A stretch of 64,000 nucleotides of DNA from Pedobacter cryoconitis (GTDB lineage Bacteria; Bacteroidota; Bacteroidia; Sphingobacteriales; Sphingobacteriaceae): assembly GCA_019352875.1 (NCBI GenBank), contig JAAAFW010000006.1:1738703-1802702 (forward strand), given 5' to 3'. Position numbers and translations under genes: made by a program. The notes below the pieces were generated by a model. The model did no database searches. It had not been told where the DNA came from and saw only the letters and a program-made list of their open reading frames with translations. Below are positions 1-6,752 of the stretch, one piece after another. The stretch's first letter is position 1. Each line of letters starts with the position of its first letter.

Positions 1-270
1 AAATAATAAAGCCTCCCTGGCAGATATTTTACCTGAAGGAATATCCCGCATTTGAGTTCTGGGATTTTTCGCGTCAATATCCCTGTCCAGATAACGGTTA
101 AAGGCCATTGCTGCATTTCTTGCAAATACCATACAGAGTAAAACCAGTACCAGTATGAGCCAGTTAAATGGATTTGTTGTAGTCGTTACACCCAGAAAAA
201 AGCCGATCATAGCGAAGGGCAGGGCAAAAATGGAATGGGCAAAAAGCACCAGTGAAAAATACTTTTTCAT
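1..270 (-). CDS. UbiA-family prenyltransferase, N-terminal part (cut by window edge)
   Basis: Only the first 90 codons are present; the rest lies beyond the left edge. The start is the ATG complementary to 268-270 (MKKYFSLVLFAHS). The visible part has a hydrophobic first membrane segment and the UbiA substrate-binding motif NxxxDxxxD (N-R-Y-L-D-R-D-I-D), followed by KNPRT..R.IPSGKIS, which is typical of 4-hydroxybenzoate-type prenyltransferases. These inner-membrane enzymes attach a polyprenyl chain to an aromatic quinone precursor. The gene lies just downstream of engB on the same strand (7-nt gap), and ubiE is transcribed divergently, so a role in menaquinone synthesis is likely. Which ring substrate it uses cannot be read from this fragment. 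Confidence 0.88.
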   Translation of the reverse strand, partial: MKKYFSLVLFAHSIFALPFAMIGFFLGVTTTTNPFNWLILVLVLLCMVFARNAAMAFNRYLDRDIDAKNPRTQMRDIPSGKISAREALLF

Positions 271-277
271 GTTTTTC

Positions 278-907
278 TTAAATATTGTCTGCCGGCGTAA
301 ATACAGGCATCGCAAAGTCCAGATTGGTCTGGTCAATAAAATTCAGAATCTCATCACGTCCTGCATTTTTTTCTGCTGAAGTAATAAACACGGGAGGGAT
401 TTCCTCGAACCAGCCGGACAATTCCTTTTTAAAGAGTGCAATATTCTGGTTAGTCTTCATAATAGATTGTTTATCTGCTTTTGTAAAAGCAAGAACGAAT
501 GGAATTTGAATTTCTCCCATCCAGCAGCAAAATTCTATATCAATTTTCTGAGGAGTAAGTCTGCTGTCAATCAAGACGAAAACACATTGAAGACTTTCTC
601 TTTTAGTTATATAATTCCTGATAAATTTCTCCCAGGATTCTCTGCTGTTTTTAGATACTTTAGCATAACCATATCCAGGTAAGTCGACTATATACCATTT
701 CTCGTTGATCAGAAAATGATTAATTAACTGCGTTTTTCCAGGTCTTTGTGATGTTTTTGCTAAACCGTGCTGGTTGACTAGCATATTGATCAGGGAAGAT
801 TTCCCTACGTTCGATCGCCCAATAAATGCATATTCCGGCATGTTAGGAGCAGGTAGTGCAGAAATCTTAGTATTGCTGCAAATAAATGTTGCTGATTTTA
901 TAATCAT
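278..907 (-). CDS. engB: Ribosome biogenesis GTP-binding protein EngB/YsxC
   Basis: This 209-aa protein is a TrmE-Era-EngA-EngB-type GTPase of normal family length. G1 is GRSNVGKS (residues 30-37), G3 is DLPG (75-78), G4 is TKAD (141-144) and G5 is SAEK (176-179). All nucleotide-binding motifs are intact. In other bacteria EngB is needed for maturation of the large ribosomal subunit. A TACCTTTG promoter box on the minus strand (919-912) ends only 4 nt before the ATG, so the transcript is probably leaderless. The UbiA-type gene follows in the same direction. Confidence 0.97.
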   Translation of the reverse strand: MIIKSATFICSNTKISALPAPNMPEYAFIGRSNVGKSSLINMLVNQHGLAKTSQRPGKTQLINHFLINEKWYIVDLPGYGYAKVSKNSRESWEKFIRNYITKRESLQCVFVLIDSRLTPQKIDIEFCCWMGEIQIPFVLAFTKADKQSIMKTNQNIALFKKELSGWFEEIPPVFITSAEKNAGRDEILNFIDQTNLDFAMPVFTPADNI

Positions 908-911
908 TTGA

Positions 912-919
912 CAAAGGTA
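912..919 (-). promoter_or_regulatory. -7 promoter box of engB (TACCTTTG)
   Basis: On the minus strand this reads TACCTTTG, an exact match to the Bacteroidota -7 consensus TAnnTTTG. It ends 4 nt before the engB ATG (907). A TTG at 938-936 could be part of the -33 element, with a somewhat short spacer. Confidence 0.65.
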
Positions 920-942
920 GAAAATTAGTTTTCAACAATACT

Positions 943-950
943 TATCTTTG
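943..950 (+). promoter_or_regulatory. -7 promoter box of ubiE (TATCTTTG)
   Basis: TATCTTTG matches TAnnTTTG exactly and lies 9 nt before the ubiE ATG at 960. It is divergent from the engB box, with 23 bp between them. No convincing -33 element was seen for this one. Confidence 0.62.
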
Positions 951-959
951 CAGTGTACC

Positions 960-1694
960 ATGAACGAAAAAATCACACCATACCAGTCAGCCGAAGTTAC
1001 CAAGAAGGATCAAGTGGCCAATATGTTCAATAATATATCAGGCACGTACGATTTCCTTAACCATTTTTTATCTGCCGGAATTGATATTATCTGGCGCAAA
1101 AAGGCAATTCGTGAATTGTCTGACTTGAAACCACAACTGATGCTTGATGTGGCAACGGGTACGGGTGATTTTGCATTCGAGGCTATAAAAATTCTAAAAC
1201 CGAAAAAAATAATCGGTGTCGACATTTCTGTAGGTATGCTTGATGTAGCGAGAAAGAAAATTGCGGAGAGAAAAATGGAACATGTTTTTAGTGTACAGAC
1301 CGGAGATTCAGAAGGGCTGCATTTTGAAGATAACTATTTTGATGCAATTACCGTTGCTTTTGGTGTAAGGAATTATGAACATCTGGAAAAAGGGTTGGCA
1401 GATATGCTGCGGGTATTAAAGCCAGGTGGAAAGATTGTCATTCTGGAGTTCTCCAAACCAACGGTATTTCCTGTTAAACAGGGTTACAATTTTTACTTTA
1501 AATATTTGCTTCCTGTTTTCGGAAGAATCTTTTCTAAAGATGCAAGGGCTTATACTTATCTCAATGAATCGGTAGTAGCCTTTCCTGACGGAAAAGATTT
1601 TATCAGTTTAATGGATAAGGTAGGGTACGGAGAAACAAAGCACCGTTCACTGACTTTCGGTATTTCATCTATATATACAGGTAAGAAAGCCTAA
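960..1694 (+). CDS. ubiE: Demethylmenaquinone methyltransferase (UbiE/MenG)
   Basis: This 244-aa class I SAM-dependent methyltransferase catalyses the last C-methylation step of menaquinone synthesis. The SAM-binding motif I DVATGTGD is at residues 63-70 and the post-motif acidic loop is VDIS near 87. VAFGVRNYEHLEKGL and RVLKPGGK are family signatures. A TTG 12 nt upstream is in frame, but the ATG at 960 is preferred because the TTG falls within the -7 box and MNEKITPYQ matches the usual N-terminus. The divergent UbiA-type prenyltransferase at the left edge fits the same pathway. Confidence 0.96.
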   Translation: MNEKITPYQSAEVTKKDQVANMFNNISGTYDFLNHFLSAGIDIIWRKKAIRELSDLKPQLMLDVATGTGDFAFEAIKILKPKKIIGVDISVGMLDVARKKIAERKMEHVFSVQTGDSEGLHFEDNYFDAITVAFGVRNYEHLEKGLADMLRVLKPGGKIVILEFSKPTVFPVKQGYNFYFKYLLPVFGRIFSKDARAYTYLNESVVAFPDGKDFISLMDKVGYGETKHRSLTFGISSIYTGKKA

Positions 1695-1811
1695 AGTTAA
1701 TATTTGTATTCCGGGTTGCTGTCCTGCCCGAAAATATATTGGTGTTTGTTTTTGATGCGTCATGTAACATTCAGTTTATGCTTTGAATAGGGTATGCCAT
1801 GGAAAATATTT

Positions 1812-1819
1812 TAGCTTTG
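1812..1819 (+). promoter_or_regulatory. Likely -7 box upstream of the SDR gene (TAGCTTTG)
   Basis: TAGCTTTG matches TAnnTTTG, 57 nt before the ATG at 1877. The nearest TTTG upstream (1782-1785) is 26 bp away, longer than the usual 19-21 bp, so the -33 element is uncertain. Confidence 0.45.
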
Positions 1820-1876
1820 TGGAGTGACTGTTAAGCTTTAACGGCAGATGCAGTTCTGAAAGATAAACATACATTT

Positions 1877-2632
1877 ATGAAAACTGTATTAATTACAGGC
1901 GCAACATCCGGTATCGGAGCAGCCTGCGCCCATCAGTTCGCCAAAGAAGGTTATCGTTTGATTTTAGTCGCAAGAAGGGCGCAAAAATTAACAGATGCCG
2001 CCCACCATTTAAGTGATAAATACGCCGTTGAGGTGAAAACCCTAGTTGCGGATGTAAGAGACCAGAATATAGTAACAGACGCACTGGGAAGTCTGCCACA
2101 GGAATGGAGAAAGGTTGACGTGCTGGTTAATAATGCCGGCCTTAGTCAGGGACTTGATCCCATTAATGAAGGTAGTTTTGGTGATTGGGATGCAATGATT
2201 GATACCAATATCAAGGGTCTTCTATATGTAACCAAGATTGTCTCTGGCTGGATGGTTTCAGCAGGCGAGGGCCACATAGTAAATATCGGGTCTATTGCAG
2301 GAAAAGAAGTATATCCGAATGGAAATGTATATTGTGCTACAAAACACGCAGTAGATGCGCTAAATAAAGGAATGCGTATGGACCTGCTTCCGCATGGTAT
2401 TAAGGTCACAGCAATAAACCCAGGAATGGTGGAGACCGAATTTTCATTGGTCCGTTTTAAAGGAGATGCATCCAGGGCGGGGCAGGTTTATGAAGGACTT
2501 ACACCACTTTTTGCTGATGATATTGCAGATGCAATCTGGTATGCAGTAAGCCGTCCGAAACATGTAAACATCAATGATATGTTAATTATGCCGACTGCTC
2601 AGGCTTCGGGAACCATGGTTAACAGAAAATAA
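1877..2632 (+). CDS. Short-chain dehydrogenase/reductase, YdfG-like
   Basis: This 251-aa protein is a classical SDR oxidoreductase with a Rossmann fold. The cofactor motif TGATSGIG is at residues 7-14, NNAG at 85-88, and the catalytic Ser139, Tyr152 and Lys156 (YCATK) are all present. An RR pair after the second strand (VARRAQKL) favours NADP. The closest functional guess is the YdfG group, which oxidises 3-hydroxy acids such as serine or L-allo-threonine, but the substrate is not certain. The YqeY gene starts 7 nt after its stop, so the two are probably co-transcribed. Confidence 0.9.
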   Translation: MKTVLITGATSGIGAACAHQFAKEGYRLILVARRAQKLTDAAHHLSDKYAVEVKTLVADVRDQNIVTDALGSLPQEWRKVDVLVNNAGLSQGLDPINEGSFGDWDAMIDTNIKGLLYVTKIVSGWMVSAGEGHIVNIGSIAGKEVYPNGNVYCATKHAVDALNKGMRMDLLPHGIKVTAINPGMVETEFSLVRFKGDASRAGQVYEGLTPLFADDIADAIWYAVSRPKHVNINDMLIMPTAQASGTMVNRK

Positions 2633-2639
2633 AGAAAAT

Positions 2640-3086
2640 ATGATATCAAATACTATAGATCAGGAAATTAAACAAGCTATGCTGGCGAAAGATCAGGCCA
2701 GGTTACGTGGTCTGCGTGCTATCAAAGCCGCTTTGTTGTTAGCAAGAACTGAAAAAGGTCAGGCTGAGGAAATTACAGCTGACGGAGAACTGAAAATTTT
2801 GCAACGCCTCATCAAGCAGCGTAAAGAGTCTGCTGATATTTATAACCAGCAGGGAAGACAGGATCTTGCGGTTGTCGAAGAAGAAGAGATTGCAGTGATT
2901 GCCCAGTTTATGCCGGCACAGCTCGATCGTGAGGCAGTTGAAAAATTGATAGCAGACATTATTGCAGGAGCCGGAGCGACTTCTGTAAAAGACATGGGAA
3001 AAGTGATGGGACTGGCCAATAAAGAATTAGCTGGTAAAGCAGATGGTAAATTGATTGCGGAGATCGTGAAAGCTCAATTGGCATAA
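2640..3086 (+). CDS. GatB/YqeY domain-containing protein
   Basis: This 148-aa protein is alpha-helical and has the length and pattern of YqeY-like proteins (MISNTIDQEIKQAMLAKDQARLRGLRAIKAAL; later VIAQFMPAQL and KDMGKVMGLANKELAGKADGK). The domain resembles the tRNA-binding tail of GatB, so a role linked to tRNA-dependent amidation or to tRNA handling has been suggested for the family, but it is not established. It is the second gene of an apparent two-gene unit with the SDR gene, and a 12-bp hairpin follows it. Confidence 0.9.
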   Translation: MISNTIDQEIKQAMLAKDQARLRGLRAIKAALLLARTEKGQAEEITADGELKILQRLIKQRKESADIYNQQGRQDLAVVEEEEIAVIAQFMPAQLDREAVEKLIADIIAGAGATSVKDMGKVMGLANKELAGKADGKLIAEIVKAQLA

Positions 3087-3152
3087 ATTGTGTAGTTGCC
3101 TTTTACAGAACATTATTTTCAAATTTAATAAAGGATAATGTTTAAAATTAAA

Positions 3153-3179
3153 TTTAGGCTACTAACTTAGTAGCCTAAA
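3153..3179 (+). terminator. Hairpin downstream of the yqeY-like gene
   Basis: A perfect 12-bp stem (3153-3164 with 3168-3179) closes a 3-nt loop (ACT). There is no T-tract after it on the plus strand, so it could be a weak terminator, an mRNA 3'-end protector or a protein site. Confidence 0.5.
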
Positions 3180-3267
3180 GCAGGCCTTACATGGACGCTA
3201 ATCCGGACGTGTTTTTCTGCTTCCCGCTGGTAAGGATAACCGGTACATATCAATTAAAAAAGACGCA

Positions 3268-4032
3268 ATGAAATACGAAGTAATAGAAGAGGATGGGTTT
3301 AATTTTATAGAAGCCGGTAAAGGCGAAACCCTGGTATTACTTCATGGCCTTATGGGCGAACTGAGTAATTGGGAGCCAGTGATAGACTATTTTAAGGACC
3401 GTTACCATGTACTGGTTCCTATTCTGCCTATTTATGAACTTCCCCTTTTAACACTGGGCGTAAAAAGTCTGGCAAAATATGTTCACAAATTTATTAAGTA
3501 TAAAAAACTGGGGCAGGTAGTCCTGATTGGGAATTCTTTGGGGGGGCACGTCGGTCTGGTCGTTACGGCTGCACATCAGGAAAGTGTTAAAGCACTGGTA
3601 CTAACAGGTAGTTCAGGACTTTATGAAAATGCTTTCGGTGGTTCTTTTCCTAGACGTGAAAGCTACGACTATATCCGCGAGAAGGTTGAGTTTACTTTCT
3701 ATGATCCTAAAGTGGCAACCAAGGAACTGGTTGACGAAGTTTATAAAACAGTCAATGAGAGATCCCGTGTTATTCGTATCCTCGCACTGGCTAAGTCTGC
3801 GATCAGGCATAATATGGCAAAGGAATTGTCTAAGATTACGATTCCCGTTTCGCTGATCTGGGGTAAACAAGATAAAGTTACGCCGCCTGAAGTGGCCGAA
3901 GAGTTTTATAATCTACTACCAAATGCAGAACTGAACTGGGTAGATCATTGCGGACATGCCCCAATGATGGAGCACCCTGAGGAGTTCAATCAATATCTGA
4001 ATACATTTCTGGACCGCATATTATTGAAGTAA
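3268..4032 (+). CDS. Alpha/beta hydrolase
   Basis: This 254-aa protein is an alpha/beta hydrolase fold enzyme with a complete predicted triad: nucleophile Ser90 in GNSLGG, Asp202 in WGKQDKVTP and His230 in CGHAPMMEHP. The oxyanion-hole motif HG is at residues 26-27. There is no signal peptide, so it should be cytoplasmic. The stop overlaps the ATG of the CBS gene (TAATGA), which suggests translational coupling. The substrate is unknown; family members are esterases, C-C hydrolases and lipases. Confidence 0.9.
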   Translation: MKYEVIEEDGFNFIEAGKGETLVLLHGLMGELSNWEPVIDYFKDRYHVLVPILPIYELPLLTLGVKSLAKYVHKFIKYKKLGQVVLIGNSLGGHVGLVVTAAHQESVKALVLTGSSGLYENAFGGSFPRRESYDYIREKVEFTFYDPKVATKELVDEVYKTVNERSRVIRILALAKSAIRHNMAKELSKITIPVSLIWGKQDKVTPPEVAEEFYNLLPNAELNWVDHCGHAPMMEHPEEFNQYLNTFLDRILLK

Positions 4033-4688
4033 TGACAGCAGCTGAACTCATATCAAACCTTATACTCCCTTTGCAGACCACTGATACTGTTCAGACTGCT
4101 CAGGAAAGGATGACTGAGTTCAAAGTTACTCAGCTTCCGGTACTGCGGGAAGGTCAGTTTTGCGGACTGATCAGAGAAGAACAGCTTCTTCATCCTGCAG
4201 AAGATCTTATCACTACGCTGGAAAAAGAACTACTTCAGGTCTTTGTCTCTGAAGGTGTACATATTTATGAACTGATCATGCTAATGAACAAACTCCAGGT
4301 CGACCTGCTGCCTGTACTCGACGGCAATCAGCAATATCTGGGTGTGGTTTCCTTTCAGGAGTTATTACCGGCAGTATCAGCAATGTTCGCCTTACGCGAC
4401 CCGGGTGGTATTATCGTACTGGAAATTAGTAATCGCAATAATTCTCTGGCTCATATGGCGCAGATTGTGGAAGCAGACAATGCCCAGATTCTTTCTTCCT
4501 ATGTGCAGGATTTTCCTGATTCAACCAGGCTGGAGGTTACACTTAAAATAAACAAGACAGAACTATCCGGAATTATCGCTTCCTTTGAAAGATATAATTA
4601 CTTGGTCAAAGCTGTTTATAATGGAACTGTTGCAGACAATGGGACGGCAGACAGATATAATTTATTAATGAGTTATCTGAATGTGTAA
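4032..4688 (+). CDS. CBS-domain protein with ACT-like C-terminus
   Basis: This 218-aa protein has two CBS motifs in residues 1-125 (TVQTAQERMTEFKVTQLPVL and a second copy ending in VDLLPVLDGNQQYLGVV), followed by an ACT-like segment (about 128-205, GGIIVLEISNRNNSLAHMAQIVE). That arrangement is like AcuB. CBS pairs bind adenine nucleotides or SAM and act as energy or metabolite sensors. It overlaps the hydrolase stop by one base and lies 62 nt before nadK. CBS-nadK adjacency recurs in Bacteroidota, but the partner it regulates is unknown. Confidence 0.87.
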   Translation: MTAAELISNLILPLQTTDTVQTAQERMTEFKVTQLPVLREGQFCGLIREEQLLHPAEDLITTLEKELLQVFVSEGVHIYELIMLMNKLQVDLLPVLDGNQQYLGVVSFQELLPAVSAMFALRDPGGIIVLEISNRNNSLAHMAQIVEADNAQILSSYVQDFPDSTRLEVTLKINKTELSGIIASFERYNYLVKAVYNGTVADNGTADRYNLLMSYLNV

Positions 4689-4750
4689 ACAGCCTTTGCT
4701 GTATAAGTTTAATAGAAAACAGGTCCGGTTACCCTCAATTATTTTTTTCA

Positions 4751-5632
4751 ATGAAGTTTGCCATATACGGAAGGGAATTTAACAATACAGTCTTACCCTA
4801 TGTTCAGGATGTGTTTGATGCCCTTGAATTTTATGGGATAGAAATTCTTGTTTTCCGTGATTATTTCGAATTTATAGCTGAAAAAGTGCGGCTTCCTGAG
4901 GGAATATCGACTTTTACCGGACATAAGGATCTTTGCCAGCAGGCAGATGTACTGATCAGTTTAGGTGGAGATGGTACTTTGCTGGACACGCTGGCTTTAG
5001 TAAGAGACTCTGCAATTCCGGTTATCGGAATTAATTTTGGTCGATTGGGCTTTTTAGCAAGTATTAATAAAGATAATATCAAGACGGCTATTGCTGCATT
5101 AATGCAAAAAGACTACTCCCTCGACAGTCGGACTTTATTACATGTTGATTCCAAATACAATCTTTTTGGAGATGAAAATTTCGCATTGAATGATATTACG
5201 ATCCATCGGCGCGATAATTCTGCGATGATGATTATTCATGCGTATATGGATGATGAATTTATTAACTCCTACTGGGCGGACGGTCTGATCATTGCTACTC
5301 CAACGGGTTCAACAGCCTATTCTCTGAGTTGTGGTGGTCCAATTATATTCCCAAGCGCGCAGAATTTTGTAATTACACCTATTGCGCCGCACAACCTGAA
5401 TGTCAGACCGGTTATAATTCCGGATAACGTAACTCTTCGTTTTGAGGTTGAGGCAAGAAGCACTAAATTTTTAGTTTCCTGTGATTCCCGAACGGCAACA
5501 GTAGACAGATCAGTAAATATTACAGTTAAAAAGGCAGCATTTCATGTCAATCTTATCCGGCTTCATAAAGAAAGTTATCTGACTACACTACGTAATAAAC
5601 TTCTTTGGGGAATTGATACCCGCAATTATTAA
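4751..5632 (+). CDS. nadK: NAD kinase
   Basis: This 293-aa enzyme phosphorylates NAD to NADP in the cytoplasm. The diacylglycerol-kinase-like GGDGT motif is at residues 72-76, with the catalytic Asp74. NDITIHR (147 on) and PTGSTAYSLSCGGPI are the other conserved binding segments. Length and motif order are normal for the family. In related genomes this gene is followed by uppS and bamA, as here, but here a 316-nt stretch without a gene intervenes. Confidence 0.96.
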   Translation: MKFAIYGREFNNTVLPYVQDVFDALEFYGIEILVFRDYFEFIAEKVRLPEGISTFTGHKDLCQQADVLISLGGDGTLLDTLALVRDSAIPVIGINFGRLGFLASINKDNIKTAIAALMQKDYSLDSRTLLHVDSKYNLFGDENFALNDITIHRRDNSAMMIIHAYMDDEFINSYWADGLIIATPTGSTAYSLSCGGPIIFPSAQNFVITPIAPHNLNVRPVIIPDNVTLRFEVEARSTKFLVSCDSRTATVDRSVNITVKKAAFHVNLIRLHKESYLTTLRNKLLWGIDTRNY

Positions 5633-5948
5633 TTCAAATGTACTGCCCGGAGCAAATCTGCGTTATGCTACCCAGATGAGCCTTTTAAGGTTTCTGCAAC
5701 TTGCTCCGCGGCATAGTCCATGCGGTGCCAGGGACGAGATCTCACGTATTTCTAACGGAAAATTGTTTCAGCTTCTAAAATTGATAGAAATAAACAAAAT
5801 ATCTTATAACTTTGGCATCTTCATTCAGAAGGTACCTGAAAATGATTTGTTTAGCATTCATTACCGGGTATTATATAATGGCATATCTGCAATATGGCGG
5901 CCTGATTCTTCTGTATGTTGTACATTTTAGCCATATTTGCTTACATAA
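5633..5948. other. Non-coding gap between nadK and uppS
   Basis: No open frame in these 316 nt looks like a real protein; the longest ones are low-complexity translations without domain signatures. An 8-bp inverted repeat CGGAGCAA/TTGCTCCG sits at 5648-5655 and 5701-5708. The uppS promoter should lie near the right end. In several related genomes a DUF6089/PorG-type gene occupies this position. Confidence 0.6.
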
Positions 5949-6689
5949 ATGGGATTTAAAGAACAAATCGATACGACCCGGTTGCCGGAACACATTGCAA
6001 TTATAATGGATGGCAATGGCAGATGGGCGAAAAATCAAGGTAAATTCAGATCTTTCGGACATGAAAGCGGTGTGTTATCTGTAAAGGATATAGTGGAGGG
6101 TTGTGCAGATATAGGGGTGAAATTCCTGACTATTTATGCGTTTTCAACCGAAAACTGGAACCGGCCTCCGGAGGAAGTTACTGCATTAATGGAACTGCTC
6201 ATTGCAACCATTAATAATGAAACCGACAGACTCAACAAAAATAATATCAGGCTTAATGCAATTGGAGATATAGCCTCCCTTCCTCAGAAATGTATTGATG
6301 ATCTGAAAAGTGCGATGGAAAAGACAGCTGGAAATACGTCCTGTACACTAACGCTTGCTTTAAGCTATAGTGCAAAATGGGAAATTCTTCAGGCTGCAAA
6401 AAAACTCGCTGCGCAGGTTGCAGACAATCAGCTTCAACCTGATGAAATCACAGAGGCTCAGTTTTCGTCTCAGTTAACAACGTCCGGTATGCCCGATCCG
6501 GAGCTGCTTATCCGCACTAGCGGCGAGCATCGTGTAAGTAATTTTTTGCTCTGGCAGATTGCTTATACAGAGTTATATTTCACAGAAACCTTGTGGCCTG
6601 ATTTCAGAAGAGAAGACCTTTTTGAAGCCATTGTTGATTACCAAAAGCGCGAACGTCGTTTCGGTAAAATTAGTGAACAGTTGAACTAA
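5949..6689 (+). CDS. uppS: Isoprenyl transferase (undecaprenyl diphosphate synthase)
   Basis: This 246-aa cis-prenyltransferase makes the C55 lipid carrier for peptidoglycan and O-antigen. The active-site segment HIAIIMDGNGRWAK spans residues 15-28, with catalytic Asp21. TIYAFSTENWNRPP and the C-terminal LLIRTSGEHRVSNFLLWQ are family signatures, with an Arg pair for diphosphate binding. It lies 63 nt upstream of bamA, a common pairing in Bacteroidota. Confidence 0.97.
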   Translation: MGFKEQIDTTRLPEHIAIIMDGNGRWAKNQGKFRSFGHESGVLSVKDIVEGCADIGVKFLTIYAFSTENWNRPPEEVTALMELLIATINNETDRLNKNNIRLNAIGDIASLPQKCIDDLKSAMEKTAGNTSCTLTLALSYSAKWEILQAAKKLAAQVADNQLQPDEITEAQFSSQLTTSGMPDPELLIRTSGEHRVSNFLLWQIAYTELYFTETLWPDFRREDLFEAIVDYQKRERRFGKISEQLN

Positions 6690-6752
6690 TTTTACATTTA
6701 ACACTTTTTAACATGTGTTTAAATTAACTTAGCAACGTTTTTTAGATTGTAA

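Noticed and set aside
3180..3267. Possible riboswitch-like element (CCTTAC at 3185 and GTAAGG at 3230)
   Set aside because: There is only one 6-bp pairing, no conserved core of a known riboswitch, and the downstream hydrolase gives no ligand hint.
5613..6006. Two overlapping plus-strand frames between nadK and uppS (105 and 64 aa)
   Set aside because: They overlap the ends of real genes, have no family features and poor codon patterns. The region is treated as non-coding.
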